Positions 1 through 8,626 of a stretch of 64,000 nt of DNA are shown here, one piece after another. Both the position numbers and the translations under genes were made by a program. Source of the stretch: Nitrospira sp. (GTDB lineage Bacteria; Nitrospirota; Nitrospiria; Nitrospirales; Nitrospiraceae); contig CP060499.1 of the NCBI GenBank assembly GCA_024760525.1, forward strand, positions 3,121,501 to 3,185,500, written 5' to 3'. Positions within the stretch are counted from its first letter, which is position 1; every line of letters begins with the position of its first letter. The notes beneath the pieces are model-generated. The model saw nothing but the letters and a program-made list of their open reading frames with translations, was not told the DNA's origin and did not search any database.

Positions 1-496
1 GGAACAGTACCCCTCACAGATCGCCGATCTGTATGCGGGTGAACCGATCGTGCTCGCGATGAAGACGCGTTCACTCCCACCACACGCGACGCTGAAGGGA
101 CTCGCTGGCCATCGCCCCTGGACCCTGCCGGTCTCATTCAAACAGGCGGCTTCACAGGGAGGTCTTTCCGTCTTTTGGGCCAGACAGAAGATCTCCGCGC
201 TGATGGATGAGACATACAAAGGCGGAGTCGAGGAGGCAATCAAGAGCGCCGTGATCGATGTCGCAGTGGCTCATCACCTGGTCAGCAAATACACGAGCCT
301 GGTTGCCGTAGATGTCACGCCCGCCAGGCCGACGGATCACTCAAGTACTGAACAGGCTCCGGCCGCTGTTCAAGATCAAGCTTCAATCGCCGCACTGCCG
401 AAGACCGCCACAATCGGGCAGTTGCAGATCCTGTTCGGGCTGGCGTCGCTGACGATCGCAGGATTGGCATGGCGCCATCGAAAATGGACGGTATGA
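1..496 (+). CDS. C-terminal part of a sortase-target surface protein (5' end outside window)
   Basis: The reading frame is open from base 2, so the start lies upstream of the window. The visible part ends with a classical cell-wall sorting signal: LPKTAT, a hydrophobic stretch (ILFGLASLTIAGLAW) and a basic tail RHRKW. Its body matches what I know of the C-terminus of the large VIT/von Willebrand-type sortase target proteins that sit next to a dedicated sortase in Gram-negative bacteria. The next gene is a sortase whose ATG overlaps this stop codon (ATGA), so the two are probably one operon and substrate plus enzyme. It is inferred to be exported and processed at LPKT-A. The sorting signal and pairing are seen directly; the VIT/vWA assignment rests on family knowledge because the N-terminus is not visible. 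Confidence 0.8.
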   Translation, partial: EQYPSQIADLYAGEPIVLAMKTRSLPPHATLKGLAGHRPWTLPVSFKQAASQGGLSVFWARQKISALMDETYKGGVEEAIKSAVIDVAVAHHLVSKYTSLVAVDVTPARPTDHSSTEQAPAAVQDQASIAALPKTATIGQLQILFGLASLTIAGLAWRHRKWTV

Positions 497-1095
497 ATCG
501 GAGCCGAATCATTCGACCGGCTCACGGCGCGCTGGTCGCATGCGTCCTCGCGATCGGGCTCTGGCAAGTCGGAGAAGGATCGTCGATCTATGTGAAGGCC
601 GAGCTCGCGCAGTATCTCCTGCAGCGAGCTTGGTCTCGCACCCTGGCCGGTGAAACGGAGGTGAAACCTTGGCCCTGGGCCGACACTTGGCCCATTGCCA
701 GATTAGTCATCCCGCGGTTGGGAGTTGATCAGATTGTGTTGGAAGGCGCCTACGGGCGGACTCTGGCATTCGGGCCAGGCCATGTGGAATCCAGTGCGTT
801 GCCCGGCTCCTCCGGCACCACGATTCTCACGGCCCACCGCGACACGCACTTCAAGTTCTTGAAACGCCTGCGGCCGCACGATGAGATCATGATCGAAACC
901 ATAAAGGGAAAGCGGCGGCGCTACAGGGTCTTGGAAAGTCGCATTGTGGATTCACGATCCGGAACCATTGCACTCGATCACCCACAGACCAGACTCGTCC
1001 TCGTCACCTGCTATCCATTCGATTCGATGATAGTTGGTGGGCCGTTGAGATACGTAGTGACTGCGGAGCGTGCGGCAATAGGAACGGGAGGCTAG
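493..1095 (+). CDS. Class GN-type (marine proteobacterial) sortase
   Basis: Transpeptidase that cleaves an LPxT-type sorting signal, presumably that of the protein encoded immediately upstream. There is one N-terminal membrane anchor (about residues 10-27), then the sortase beta-barrel. The catalytic His is in TAHRDTHF, the catalytic Cys in LVTCYPFD, and the conserved Arg in PLRYVV. At about 200 residues the length is normal. I chose the ATG at 493 because it overlaps the upstream TGA as ATGA; in-frame ATGs at 469 and 484 are possible alternatives. The stop codon shares the bases CTAG with the stop of the convergent thermonuclease gene. Confidence 0.9.
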   Translation: MNRSRIIRPAHGALVACVLAIGLWQVGEGSSIYVKAELAQYLLQRAWSRTLAGETEVKPWPWADTWPIARLVIPRLGVDQIVLEGAYGRTLAFGPGHVESSALPGSSGTTILTAHRDTHFKFLKRLRPHDEIMIETIKGKRRRYRVLESRIVDSRSGTIALDHPQTRLVLVTCYPFDSMIVGGPLRYVVTAERAAIGTGG

Positions 1096-1583
1096 TTCCG
1101 ACCGGTCGTCTTCGCCGACTTCCATTTCCATGGCGGGACAGGATTCGGCTCGGACCATAGGCCCTTAGCGGAGGCTCTGGCCAACTCTTCCATGTCTTTC
1201 AGGGTCTGATCGCCGGATTTTCCTTGCTGTGCCCAGGCGAGTCCCTCTTTCACCAACTCATGGGCGACATGCCTGCCGTCTTCAAGCAGAATGTCTGCCG
1301 TGATCCGACCCTGCCGGTCACGCTTCAGATCCCGCACCACCACGTCACGGTTGGCGACATAGACGGTCGTCGCATGTTTGGCCTGTTTCCCGTACGGTTG
1401 TTTCATCTCAGGACAATCAATGTCTCGGAGGTAAATCGTTTCCTTCCGACCCTGATGATGGATCGTGAGACGATCTCCTTCGTGGACGATGAGGACTCGC
1501 GCAATGAAATCTGCCTGGGCAATCGCCGGGGAGGTCATGCTCAAGGCGAGCACCAGGTATGTGAAAAGGCGACGCTTCATCAT
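1092..1583 (-). CDS. Exported thermonuclease (SNase-like)
   Basis: Staphylococcal-nuclease-fold protein with a signal peptide (MMKRRLFTYLVLALSM and following, cleavage near AIA-QA). The metal and catalytic pattern is intact: Asp in HEGDRL, Asp and Glu in RDIDCPE, and Arg in RQGR. It should hydrolyse DNA or RNA outside the cytoplasm. The start is placed at the MMKRR methionines; a longer form starting at 1610 would put nine extra residues before the signal peptide. It is the first of three SNase-like genes in this window and the only one with all aligned active-site residues. It is convergent with the sortase gene, their stops sharing CTAG. Confidence 0.88.
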   Translation of the reverse strand: MMKRRLFTYLVLALSMTSPAIAQADFIARVLIVHEGDRLTIHHQGRKETIYLRDIDCPEMKQPYGKQAKHATTVYVANRDVVVRDLKRDRQGRITADILLEDGRHVAHELVKEGLAWAQQGKSGDQTLKDMEELARASAKGLWSEPNPVPPWKWKSAKTTGRN

Positions 1584-1957
1584 GATGTCGTATGCTACCG
1601 TCAGCGGCACATTCAGCCAATCATTTCTCGATTATTAGACACGACGACGTTCACCGAGGATAGATAGGCGGGTCTTGCGAGGTGCGTCAGAGCCTGATGA
1701 TGCTCTACCGAACGGGATCTATTCCAAACCCTCAGTGTAGCTATTCGCATACGCACCTGATAGGATGCTGGTGTCTCATTGCGGAGGGCCTCGCATGAAA
1801 CAAGAATCTCAATGGCCTGTCACCGATGTTGTTCCTGCCGAGAATCTGATTGGAAGCCTGACCTGAGCCGTTCATCCAGTACGTCTTTGGCCCTCTCCTT
1901 CCCCTCCGAAGTTCCTCTCGCGTCATGGACGATGTCATTTTAGAAGGAGGAACCCCC

Positions 1958-2275
1958 ATGGGTTCAAAACTGTATGTCGGCGGGTTGCCATACTCGGCAA
2001 CGGAATCTCAACTCACCACCCTGTTTGCCGAGCACGGCACGGTCGAATCGGCCCGCGTGATTGCGGACAAATTCACAGGCCAATCTCGAGGTTTCGGCTT
2101 TGTCGAAATGTCGAGCGCCGAGGAAGCCAAGGCGGCGATCACGGCCTTAAACGGGTCACAGATGGATGGACGGTCGCTCACCGTCAATGAAGCGAAACCG
2201 ATGGAACCACGTTTCGGTGGCAGTGGTGGCGGCGGCAACCGTTCCGGCGGTGGACAGAACCGCAACCGCTATTAA
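1958..2275 (+). CDS. RRM-type RNA-binding protein (cold-induced RBP-like)
   Basis: Small single-RRM protein. RNP2 is LYVGGLPY near the N-terminus and RNP1 is RGFGFVEM around residue 46, followed by a short Gly/Asn/Arg-rich tail (GGSGGGGNRSGGGQNRNRY). Such proteins bind single-stranded RNA and are often cold- or stress-induced in bacteria. The ATG at 1958 is chosen because a strong AAGGAGG lies 7 bases upstream; the longer frame from 1925 is only the leader. The long 5' leader (about 290 bases after the preceding gene) and a strong hairpin immediately downstream suggest a monocistronic, possibly post-transcriptionally controlled message. Confidence 0.93.
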   Translation: MGSKLYVGGLPYSATESQLTTLFAEHGTVESARVIADKFTGQSRGFGFVEMSSAEEAKAAITALNGSQMDGRSLTVNEAKPMEPRFGGSGGGGNRSGGGQNRNRY

Positions 2276-2305
2276 CTGCGTCACGCGTACTACCTGACTG
2301 CGGGA

Positions 2306-2333
2306 GGGGCGCTTCGATTGAAGCGCCCCTTCA
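2306..2333 (+). terminator. Rho-independent terminator after the RRM gene
   Basis: Perfect 10-bp stem GGGGCGCTTC / GAAGCGCCCC with a 4-base loop (GATT), followed by TTCAAT, 30 bases after the RRM stop. The T tract is weak, but stem strength and position fit a terminator between a rightward gene and the leftward gene that follows. Confidence 0.7.
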
Positions 2334-2392
2334 ATCTACCGATCACACCCCGTGTCTTTACAACCCCGTTTACGAGAACATGGCTTCTTCGC

Positions 2393-2737
2393 TCATGCCC
2401 ACGTGCGGTGGACTTCACTCACCTGTTCGCCACCCTCGATCTTGTTGACCACCCATTGCACATCGTCGGGGATGGTCACGATCTTGAGCGCCGCGGCATG
2501 CCCATCGGCTGCTTCCCCAAGTTCCGCGACCACGCGAACGAGTTTCTCATCATCCCGTGGAATGAGCTTCCCATATTGATTCAGGCTCGGTTCCCGAGGC
2601 CCCGCAGCCTGAGGCCAATACGCCCCAGTATCCGTTTCGTTCAACGCCTCTTGTTGCCCCAACTCACGCAACCGGACCAGTGCCTTATGGCTAATGCAGA
2701 ATTGGTCATAGCTTCTGTTGATCACGATTTGCTTCAT
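2393..2737 (-). CDS. Conserved hypothetical small protein
   Basis: A soluble protein of about 114 residues beginning MKQIVINRSYDQFCISHKAL. The opening resembles a family of small bacterial proteins starting K-[IV]-VINRCYGGFxLS, of unknown function; that similarity is from memory. The ATG at 2737 has AGGGAG 6 bases upstream, so the longer frame to 2863 is not used. It lies upstream-to-downstream in the same direction as the CsbD-like gene (3033 to 2791) with only 53 bases between, so the two may be co-transcribed. No membrane segment or signal peptide. Confidence 0.75.
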   Translation of the reverse strand: MKQIVINRSYDQFCISHKALVRLRELGQQEALNETDTGAYWPQAAGPREPSLNQYGKLIPRDDEKLVRVVAELGEAADGHAAALKIVTIPDDVQWVVNKIEGGEQVSEVHRTWA

Positions 2738-2790
2738 GTTCGCTCCCTTCATAGATAGCAGCCGTTCCTCGACACCGCATGACGACCGGT

Positions 2791-3033
2791 CTATACCGCC
2801 GGCGCCTCTTCCGTATAACCGAGGTAGTTTCCGGTCCAATGGCAATAGCGCCGGTGGGCCCATGTCGTCACTTCATCCTTCTGAAGTTCGCCATACCGCT
2901 TCTGAAGGACGGTGTCGAACGTATCGAGGTTCCCCTTGATCTCAACGAGGTCCTCCTCGGTGATTCTCACCCACTTTGCCTTAAGCGGCGCCTTGAGTTG
3001 CCCCCAGAACTGTCCGAACTGTTCCTTATTCAT
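2791..3033 (-). CDS. CsbD-like general stress protein
   Basis: An 80-residue protein with the typical CsbD opening: MNKEQFGQFWGQLKAPLKAK, then the I-x-G-x-L-D-x-F / LQKRYG region (residues about 32-50). The family is small, hydrophilic and stress-induced, with unknown biochemical role. AAGGAG sits 7 bases before the ATG. The C-terminal part after residue 52 (TTWAHRRYCHWTGNYLGYTE) extends beyond the core family. It probably forms a transcription unit with the next leftward gene. Confidence 0.85.
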   Translation of the reverse strand: MNKEQFGQFWGQLKAPLKAKWVRITEEDLVEIKGNLDTFDTVLQKRYGELQKDEVTTWAHRRYCHWTGNYLGYTEEAPAV

Positions 3034-3545
3034 GTGAACTCCTTGGTGAGATGTGAGGCCTCCACTCCTCCCGGCACCAAGATGCGTCCAGCAACTTAGT
3101 AGAGAGGCACTCGTGGAGACTCAGGCGTAGAAGCAGCGAAGACCGGAGAATCAGACGCGCAAGAACGGGATGGGGAGGGACGGCGCGAGCGATGGGAGAG
3201 TCAGCGTAGCTCAGTACGTCATCCTACCAGCCTACAAGCATGACTCATCCTCTGTCAACGGAGATGAAGGTCGGAAGCATACGCCCTTGACCGCTCTACC
3301 CCTGAGGCGTAGAGTGAAACGTCGATACCGCCTCGGTTTCGAGGAGGTGGTGGCCATGTTCGTCGTTGGAGCAAAGTACCAACAGGCTGAGCATGGCAAG
3401 TGCGGCCCCTGCCCTAGTTCGTCTCTAACCAATCATCTCACTGAGTTATCTTCTGTCGCGCCGGCAGACTTGCCGACCCGACGGCTATCTCGTTTGTCGC
3501 GCGCCGCCACACGGGCGATGGACTCGATGTGGCAAGGAGGCATCT
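3034..3545. other. Intergenic region without a supported gene
   Basis: About 510 bases between the divergent CsbD-like gene (leftward) and the two-TM protein gene (rightward). It must contain both promoters. Short frames here lack ribosome-binding sites and recognisable protein character. No repeat or strong hairpin was noticed. Confidence 0.6.
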
Positions 3546-4499
3546 ATGTCCTACCGCTATAACACCATCGACATCATCGTGGGTGTCGGAATGTGCGCCA
3601 TCGTCTTTGGAGCGCTCTTCTTGTTCCTTGCCGCCAACGGAACCTATCAGGCAGTCGCGCCGCAGGCCTTTGCCCTGGAACAAACATCGGGTATCGAGAA
3701 CGGCATGCGCGCCCTCGAACCGGCACTCGGTCAAGCCATCCTCGATCAAGTGCTCTTCGAGCGCCGCTCCAATCACGCCATGGCTCAATCGGTCTCCGAA
3801 TGGAATCGCGCGACCATGGCGCATCATGAGTTGTACTCGGGCTCACGCGGCTTGCTCGGGACTGTCCTCAATGAAGCGGCAACCGTTCCGGCTGATCACC
3901 TGGCTCGCGTGCAGGGCGTCATGGGACGAGCGATCGTCAACTCCACGACGCGCGGCGTTCGGAGCGGCCTCTTGACGGCTGATCACTATGGTTCGATGTA
4001 CAACATGAAGATGATCGGCGTGATCGAAGCCAGGGGACAACAGCTTCATCATGCGTTCGCTTCCACCTGGCAAGCCACGCTTGGACGCCGTATCGTCGAG
4101 GCCGCTCAGCACGATTGGATACAGGCCGGTGCGATCCAGGAACGGCTCGGGTGGGCTCTGGTCCGGGTGGTTGAGGCGCAACGGAGCATGGAACAAGGAC
4201 AAGCCACACAACAAGAGCAGCTGGCGGGGTTAATATTTGCCGCGGTGCGCAGTGAAACACCGACGGCCCGCATCACCGCGCCGGCTCTTATCGGCTCATC
4301 AGCGAAGGGCGAGCTTGTCGCCGTGAGCGAACCGATGGCATGGCCTGAAATCCCAATGGGCTATTTGGTTGTTGCCGGCTTCATGCTGTCGGCGGTTTTC
4401 CTTGGAGCGCTCTCACTGGCCGCGCAGGGCAGAGAAGCAAGAGCTCTCGCTCAGATCAGACGCGATGCAGATCGCTGGGTGTATCGCATGGCTGCATGA
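3546..4499 (+). CDS. Two-TM membrane protein of unknown function
   Basis: A 317-residue protein with a transmembrane helix at each end (about residues 9-30, and 280-303) and a largely helical, Gln/Ala-rich domain of about 240 residues between. This topology places the central domain on one side of the membrane, probably the periplasm, reminiscent of a sensor or scaffold. AAGGAGG lies just before the ATG. Its stop overlaps the ATG of the response regulator (ATGA), so translational coupling suggests a functional link to that regulator, although it contains no histidine-kinase motifs. Function not recognised. Confidence 0.8.
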   Translation: MSYRYNTIDIIVGVGMCAIVFGALFLFLAANGTYQAVAPQAFALEQTSGIENGMRALEPALGQAILDQVLFERRSNHAMAQSVSEWNRATMAHHELYSGSRGLLGTVLNEAATVPADHLARVQGVMGRAIVNSTTRGVRSGLLTADHYGSMYNMKMIGVIEARGQQLHHAFASTWQATLGRRIVEAAQHDWIQAGAIQERLGWALVRVVEAQRSMEQGQATQQEQLAGLIFAAVRSETPTARITAPALIGSSAKGELVAVSEPMAWPEIPMGYLVVAGFMLSAVFLGALSLAAQGREARALAQIRRDADRWVYRMAA

Positions 4500-5290
4500 T
4501 CGACGAGCCCGGGGCATCACGTCGCTCGGCACAGCATTATGCGTGCAAGCCTTCGGGTGAGGTCATTCGCATGAAAGGAGGGATTCATACGTCCGCCCAA
4601 CGCCGGGGAAGCGCCGGATACCGCCGCAAGCATGGAGCGCAGCCCACCTCCATCCGGCTGCTCATTGTCGAGGCTCAACGGCTGTTCAGGCAAAGTCTGC
4701 GGCTGCTGTTGGAGCGGGAACGGGATGTCGCTTCCGTCGTAGAGGCGCCGGATGGGCGCGAGGCCTATCGATTGGCGGTGGAGCACAAGCCCGATATCGT
4801 GCTCCTTGACGTCGACATGCCGGATCTCGATGTGGAATCGATCGCAAAACTCATCCAGCAGCACCTCCCCGACACGCGGGTGCTGCTGTTGGCTCGGTAC
4901 GATGAAGACACACGGATTGTCACCGCCATGCAGGCAGGCGCGTTCGGCTACGTTCTCAAGGACACCGATCAGACGGACTTTCTGCGCATCATCAGAGCCA
5001 CCGTTCGAGGAGAACATATCCTGTCGCCGGTCATGCCCGACAGCTTCGCTCGCACCGTTCCCGGTGCGGTGGGGCAGGCACGGGAGCACCACACCCCCGT
5101 ACTCATGAACTTAACCGACCGGGAACAAGAAATATTGGGTTGCGCAGCATCGGGTCGGAGCAACAAGGAAATTGCCGATCAGTTGTGTGTCTCCGTCGAT
5201 ACCGTGAAGACACACCTGCATCATATCTATCAGAAACTTTCCGTGAACGGACGCGTCGAGGCAATCCTCACCTACCTCCAGGCTCAGTAG
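4496..5290 (+). CDS. NarL/FixJ-family response regulator
   Basis: Receiver domain (about residues 52-170) with the phosphoacceptor Asp in IVLLDVDMPD and the switch Lys in YVLKDTD, then a LuxR-type HTH (LTDREQEILGCAASGRSNKE and onward to VKTHLHHIYQKL). It should bind DNA when phosphorylated. Oddity: the usual acidic pair at the receiver N-terminus is replaced by VEAQRLFR, so only one acidic residue is present and Mg2+ binding may be altered. The N-terminal 50 residues are basic and atypical; an alternative ATG at 4571 would remove part of this tail. The ATG at 4496 is coupled to the preceding gene. Confidence 0.88.
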   Translation: MIDEPGASRRSAQHYACKPSGEVIRMKGGIHTSAQRRGSAGYRRKHGAQPTSIRLLIVEAQRLFRQSLRLLLERERDVASVVEAPDGREAYRLAVEHKPDIVLLDVDMPDLDVESIAKLIQQHLPDTRVLLLARYDEDTRIVTAMQAGAFGYVLKDTDQTDFLRIIRATVRGEHILSPVMPDSFARTVPGAVGQAREHHTPVLMNLTDREQEILGCAASGRSNKEIADQLCVSVDTVKTHLHHIYQKLSVNGRVEAILTYLQAQ

Positions 5291-5446
5291 GCGCTCCTAT
5301 TCATCACCCGATCGGTGTAGGCCGCATTTCCATCTTCTGGGCGATGGCAAAGGAGCAGTCCGCTATCTTACTATTCATCAAGAGAAGAGATCGTCAGACA
5401 CCCTGAGCCACGTAACTTGACGTTCCAAGCAAGGAGGTAAACGACT

Positions 5447-5575
5447 ATGAGTGATGTACACTTAAAGGAAATCAAGGACGACATAACACACGAGCCAGGA
5501 TGGGTGTATTTGTATGGATTGATTTTTCTCGGAATCGTTGTCTTCGCGTTGATGATGGGAGGGTTCGTGGGCTGA
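5447..5575 (+). CDS. 42-residue single-TM membrane protein
   Basis: Short gene with a strong AAGGAGG 9 bases upstream of ATG. It encodes MSDVHLKEIKDDITHEPGW followed by a single hydrophobic helix (VYLYGLIFLGIVVFALMMGG) and ends FVG. The charged N-terminus plus one helix looks like a small accessory subunit of a membrane complex, but no partner is encoded nearby. It follows the response regulator by 156 bases. Function unknown; existence is supported by the ribosome-binding site and clear membrane-protein composition. Confidence 0.72.
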   Translation: MSDVHLKEIKDDITHEPGWVYLYGLIFLGIVVFALMMGGFVG

Positions 5576-5738
5576 TCCGTAGCTGTGGCCGGAAGGGCAG
5601 GTAACCATTGCGACCCTTCACGGAGGTGAGGGCTGCCCAACCTGTTTGGATACGGCAGGGTAGCCCTTTGCTTCCTCTAGGGCATCACTGATGGGGATGT
5701 ATTCGTCTCTTTATGCTGATTCGGTAAGATGCTCCTCT

Positions 5739-7460
5739 CTAGAACTGTAATTCCTTGAATTGATGGTAGCGGTAGGCCGCCAATACGGAAACGAGGGAGG
5801 CTTTGAGCTCCAGACGTTTGGGTTTGCCGGTCGAGGTATAGGGTACGTCTTGTCCAAAGAGAATGACTTTTGGACATTTTGAGAACGGCAGCCGTCGCCG
5901 GCAGTGTGCAAGTAACTCGGCTTTGGTGGGCGGACTGGCTTCGTCCCTCGGCACCACATACGCGGCGATCTCCTCACCATAGTAACGATGCTCGAACGGA
6001 ACAGCCATCGCAAATCGCACGAGCGGATGACTCTTCAGCACGTCGTCGATCTCCAACGGCGCAATATTGACACCGCCTCGAATGATGAGTTCCTTCAGCC
6101 GACCGGAAATGAAGAAAAACGGCCGGCCTGATGGATCTCTGACATAAAATCCCTCATCCCCGGAACGGAACCAGCCCCATTGAAATGCGGCATCGTTCGC
6201 ATCGTCCCGCTTGAAATAACCGGCACAGACGGTCCCCCCACGAATGCAAATCTCTCCCCTCGTGGTTTCCGGCCGCGGGTGCCCTTCGGCATCCAGAATC
6301 GCCATCATAGTGTGCCGGAGCGGAACTCCGATCGAGGGGAACTCGTAATCGCTGAGCCAATGACGATGCTCTTCACGCGACAGTTCATTGGGCAGAAAGC
6401 AAGAGTAGCAGGTCGTCTCGGACAAGCCATAGCCGTGGCGAATCGGAAACCCGAATCGGTCTTCGAATCGTGTTGCGGTGTCTTTGAGCAAGGGGCCGGC
6501 GCCACAAATGAATCCGCCGAATTCGTCCAGCCGGTATGCGGCGATGTCTTCGTTTGCATCCAGGAGGAACTCCAACAGGGTCGGAACGACACTGACGCAG
6601 GTGACCCGCTCTTCGTGTAATCTCCGCCAGAACGCGGCGCTCTTGAACTTGCGATTCAGGATGATGCTGCCTCTGCAATAGAACGGTGTGATCACCGTGA
6701 CGACGATCCCATTCACGTGGTGAATCGGAAGCACACACATGAGGCGGGAGTCCGCTCCGAACCGATGCCACCCGGCAATGGCGTCGGCATCGACGAGCAA
6801 ATTCCTTACGGTGAGAACCACGCCTTTGGGAGGACCGGTGGTTCCGGATGTATAGACGATGAGCGCTTCATCCTCCAGACCGGGAGCGTGAGATGCGGCA
6901 CCAATACATGGGGCTGCTCCAACCTTGGCCGTCTCCCTATGTTTCGGCCCTTGCACGACACCTTCATCATTCAGCACGATCACATGGCGCAAGGCGGGCA
7001 GTTCCGGTTGAAGATCTTTCACTTCACCAAGATACGTGTGCCAACAACAGACGGCCGCCGCTTCGGAATGTTCCAGGATGTAGCGTTTCTTCTCCGTGGA
7101 TTCCTCGACATTGATCGGCACGATGGTGAGGCCCAAGGTCCAGGCTGCAAAGTACAACACCACGGTGACGTCGTGGTTAAAAAGGAGTGTCGCCAGTCGA
7201 TCCCCACGCCGTACTCCCGCATGATCATGAAGAAAGGCGGCGAACAGTTCGACCACCGTGCCGAATTCCGCATAGGTGTAGGTGTAGCGCACCGCTCTAT
7301 CGTCATCGCAATAGGTCATGAAGGTCCTGCTGATCCCGGCGCGATCATGGACACGGGCTTTGAAGAACTCGGCGAACGAGTTCCAGGGGAACTGGAGGCA
7401 TGGCTCTTCGACTGTTCGCGCCCGCGCGATGTGATCAGGCACGGTGATCAAGGGGGACAT
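5739..7460 (-). CDS. AMP-dependent acyl-CoA ligase (propionyl-/fatty-acyl-CoA synthetase-like)
   Basis: A 573-residue ANL-superfamily enzyme that activates a carboxylic acid as acyl-AMP and then acyl-CoA. The P-loop YTSGTTGPPKGVV lies near residue 206, the adenine motif region is HGYGLSETT, the hinge region is SGRLKELIIRGG, and the C-terminal Lys is in STGKPKR. It is the last gene of the leftward catabolic run, and its start overlaps the end of prpC by 26 bases. Beside the methylcitrate-cycle genes, propionate or a short branched acid is the likely substrate, but specificity cannot be read from sequence; a longer acid is possible. Confidence 0.85.
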   Translation of the reverse strand: MSPLITVPDHIARARTVEEPCLQFPWNSFAEFFKARVHDRAGISRTFMTYCDDDRAVRYTYTYAEFGTVVELFAAFLHDHAGVRRGDRLATLLFNHDVTVVLYFAAWTLGLTIVPINVEESTEKKRYILEHSEAAAVCCWHTYLGEVKDLQPELPALRHVIVLNDEGVVQGPKHRETAKVGAAPCIGAASHAPGLEDEALIVYTSGTTGPPKGVVLTVRNLLVDADAIAGWHRFGADSRLMCVLPIHHVNGIVVTVITPFYCRGSIILNRKFKSAAFWRRLHEERVTCVSVVPTLLEFLLDANEDIAAYRLDEFGGFICGAGPLLKDTATRFEDRFGFPIRHGYGLSETTCYSCFLPNELSREEHRHWLSDYEFPSIGVPLRHTMMAILDAEGHPRPETTRGEICIRGGTVCAGYFKRDDANDAAFQWGWFRSGDEGFYVRDPSGRPFFFISGRLKELIIRGGVNIAPLEIDDVLKSHPLVRFAMAVPFEHRYYGEEIAAYVVPRDEASPPTKAELLAHCRRRLPFSKCPKVILFGQDVPYTSTGKPKRLELKASLVSVLAAYRYHQFKELQF

Positions 7461-8613
7461 ATTCCCTCCGCGACGGTCCCGTATAGAGCGCGCGGGGCCT
7501 CATCAACCGATTCTGGTCCTGCTGTTCGATGACATGGGCGCACCATCCTGTAATGCGCGAACAGACGAACAGCGGCGTATACAGCGAGAGCGGAATCTCC
7601 ATCAGGAGATAGGCCACCGCCGTATAGAAATCGAGATTGGGGTAGAGGCCTTTTTCTTGTTCCATCACATGCTCGATCGTCGTCGCAATGTCATACCACC
7701 GGCGGTTGCCGCAGACCCGGCTCAACGATTCGGCATGCTGTTGGATGATGGCCGAGCGGCTGTCACCTTTCTTGAGCACACGATGGCCGAAACCCATGAT
7801 GCGCCGCTTCTTTGCCAGCGCCTCCCGAACCCAGGCTTCCGCGCGGTGACCATGGCCGATATCCACGAACATTCCGGCCACCGCTTCATTGGCTCCTCCG
7901 TGGAGCGATCCCTTGAGCGTCCCGATCGCCGACGTGACGGCGGAGTACAAATCCGTCATCGTCGATGCCGTGACACGGGCGGCGAAGGTGGAGGCATTGA
8001 ATTCATGTTCGGCATACAGCGTGAGCGAGACGTCCAGGACACGGGCCATGGCTTTCGCCCGATCATTTCCTCTTCGGTCGGTCAGCAGGTACAAGAGATT
8101 CTCAGCAAAGGTCAGATCATAGTGCGGCCTGCGGCGCGGTTTGCCGGTGACGAGTCGATAGGATGTCGCCACGATCAGCGGGATTTGTGCCAGCAGCCGG
8201 ATCGATCTGCGAACGTTGGCTTCATGCGAGTGGTCGGTCGTGTCCGAATCCACCACACCCAACAGCGAAACACCCGATCGGACGACGTCCATCGCATGCG
8301 AGCCGGAAGGAACCGCGCCGAGGAATACTTGGAGGAGGTGAGGGAGCATGGCTTGATCGATGAGCCGTGCCGAGAAGTCATTGAACTCTTGCCGATTCGG
8401 CAGACGACCGAACAGCAGGAGATACGCCACCTCCTCAAAAACACTGTGCTGCGCCAAATCACGGATCGCATAGCCTCGATAGAGAAGACCGGACTCCCCT
8501 TCATCGACGAGGCAGAGAGCCGATTCTCCGGCAATCACTCCTTCGAGACCGGGGCTATACGTTGAGCCCTCCTTCATCTCAGTCGCGGGAGACTCGTGGA
8601 TGACCGTGTTCAT
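7435..8613 (-). CDS. prpC: 2-Methylcitrate synthase / citrate synthase
   Basis: A 392-residue citrate-synthase-fold enzyme. Catalytic residues are visible: His in GSLHGGANE, His in MGFGHRVLK, Asp in NLDFYTAV, and the substrate Arg in SRITGW. It condenses propionyl-CoA with oxaloacetate to 2-methylcitrate, or acetyl-CoA to citrate. The methylcitrate role is inferred from the adjacent prpB and prpD. AAGGGAGG precedes the ATG, 14 bases after the prpB stop. Confidence 0.87.
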   Translation of the reverse strand: MNTVIHESPATEMKEGSTYSPGLEGVIAGESALCLVDEGESGLLYRGYAIRDLAQHSVFEEVAYLLLFGRLPNRQEFNDFSARLIDQAMLPHLLQVFLGAVPSGSHAMDVVRSGVSLLGVVDSDTTDHSHEANVRRSIRLLAQIPLIVATSYRLVTGKPRRRPHYDLTFAENLLYLLTDRRGNDRAKAMARVLDVSLTLYAEHEFNASTFAARVTASTMTDLYSAVTSAIGTLKGSLHGGANEAVAGMFVDIGHGHRAEAWVREALAKKRRIMGFGHRVLKKGDSRSAIIQQHAESLSRVCGNRRWYDIATTIEHVMEQEKGLYPNLDFYTAVAYLLMEIPLSLYTPLFVCSRITGWCAHVIEQQDQNRLMRPRALYTGPSRREYVPLDHRA

Positions 8614-8626
8614 AGATCCTCCCTTC

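Noticed and set aside
3170..3562. Rightward 130-residue frame before the two-TM gene
   Set aside because: No ribosome-binding site, Arg/Ser-rich noise-like composition and overlap with the start of a well-supported gene.
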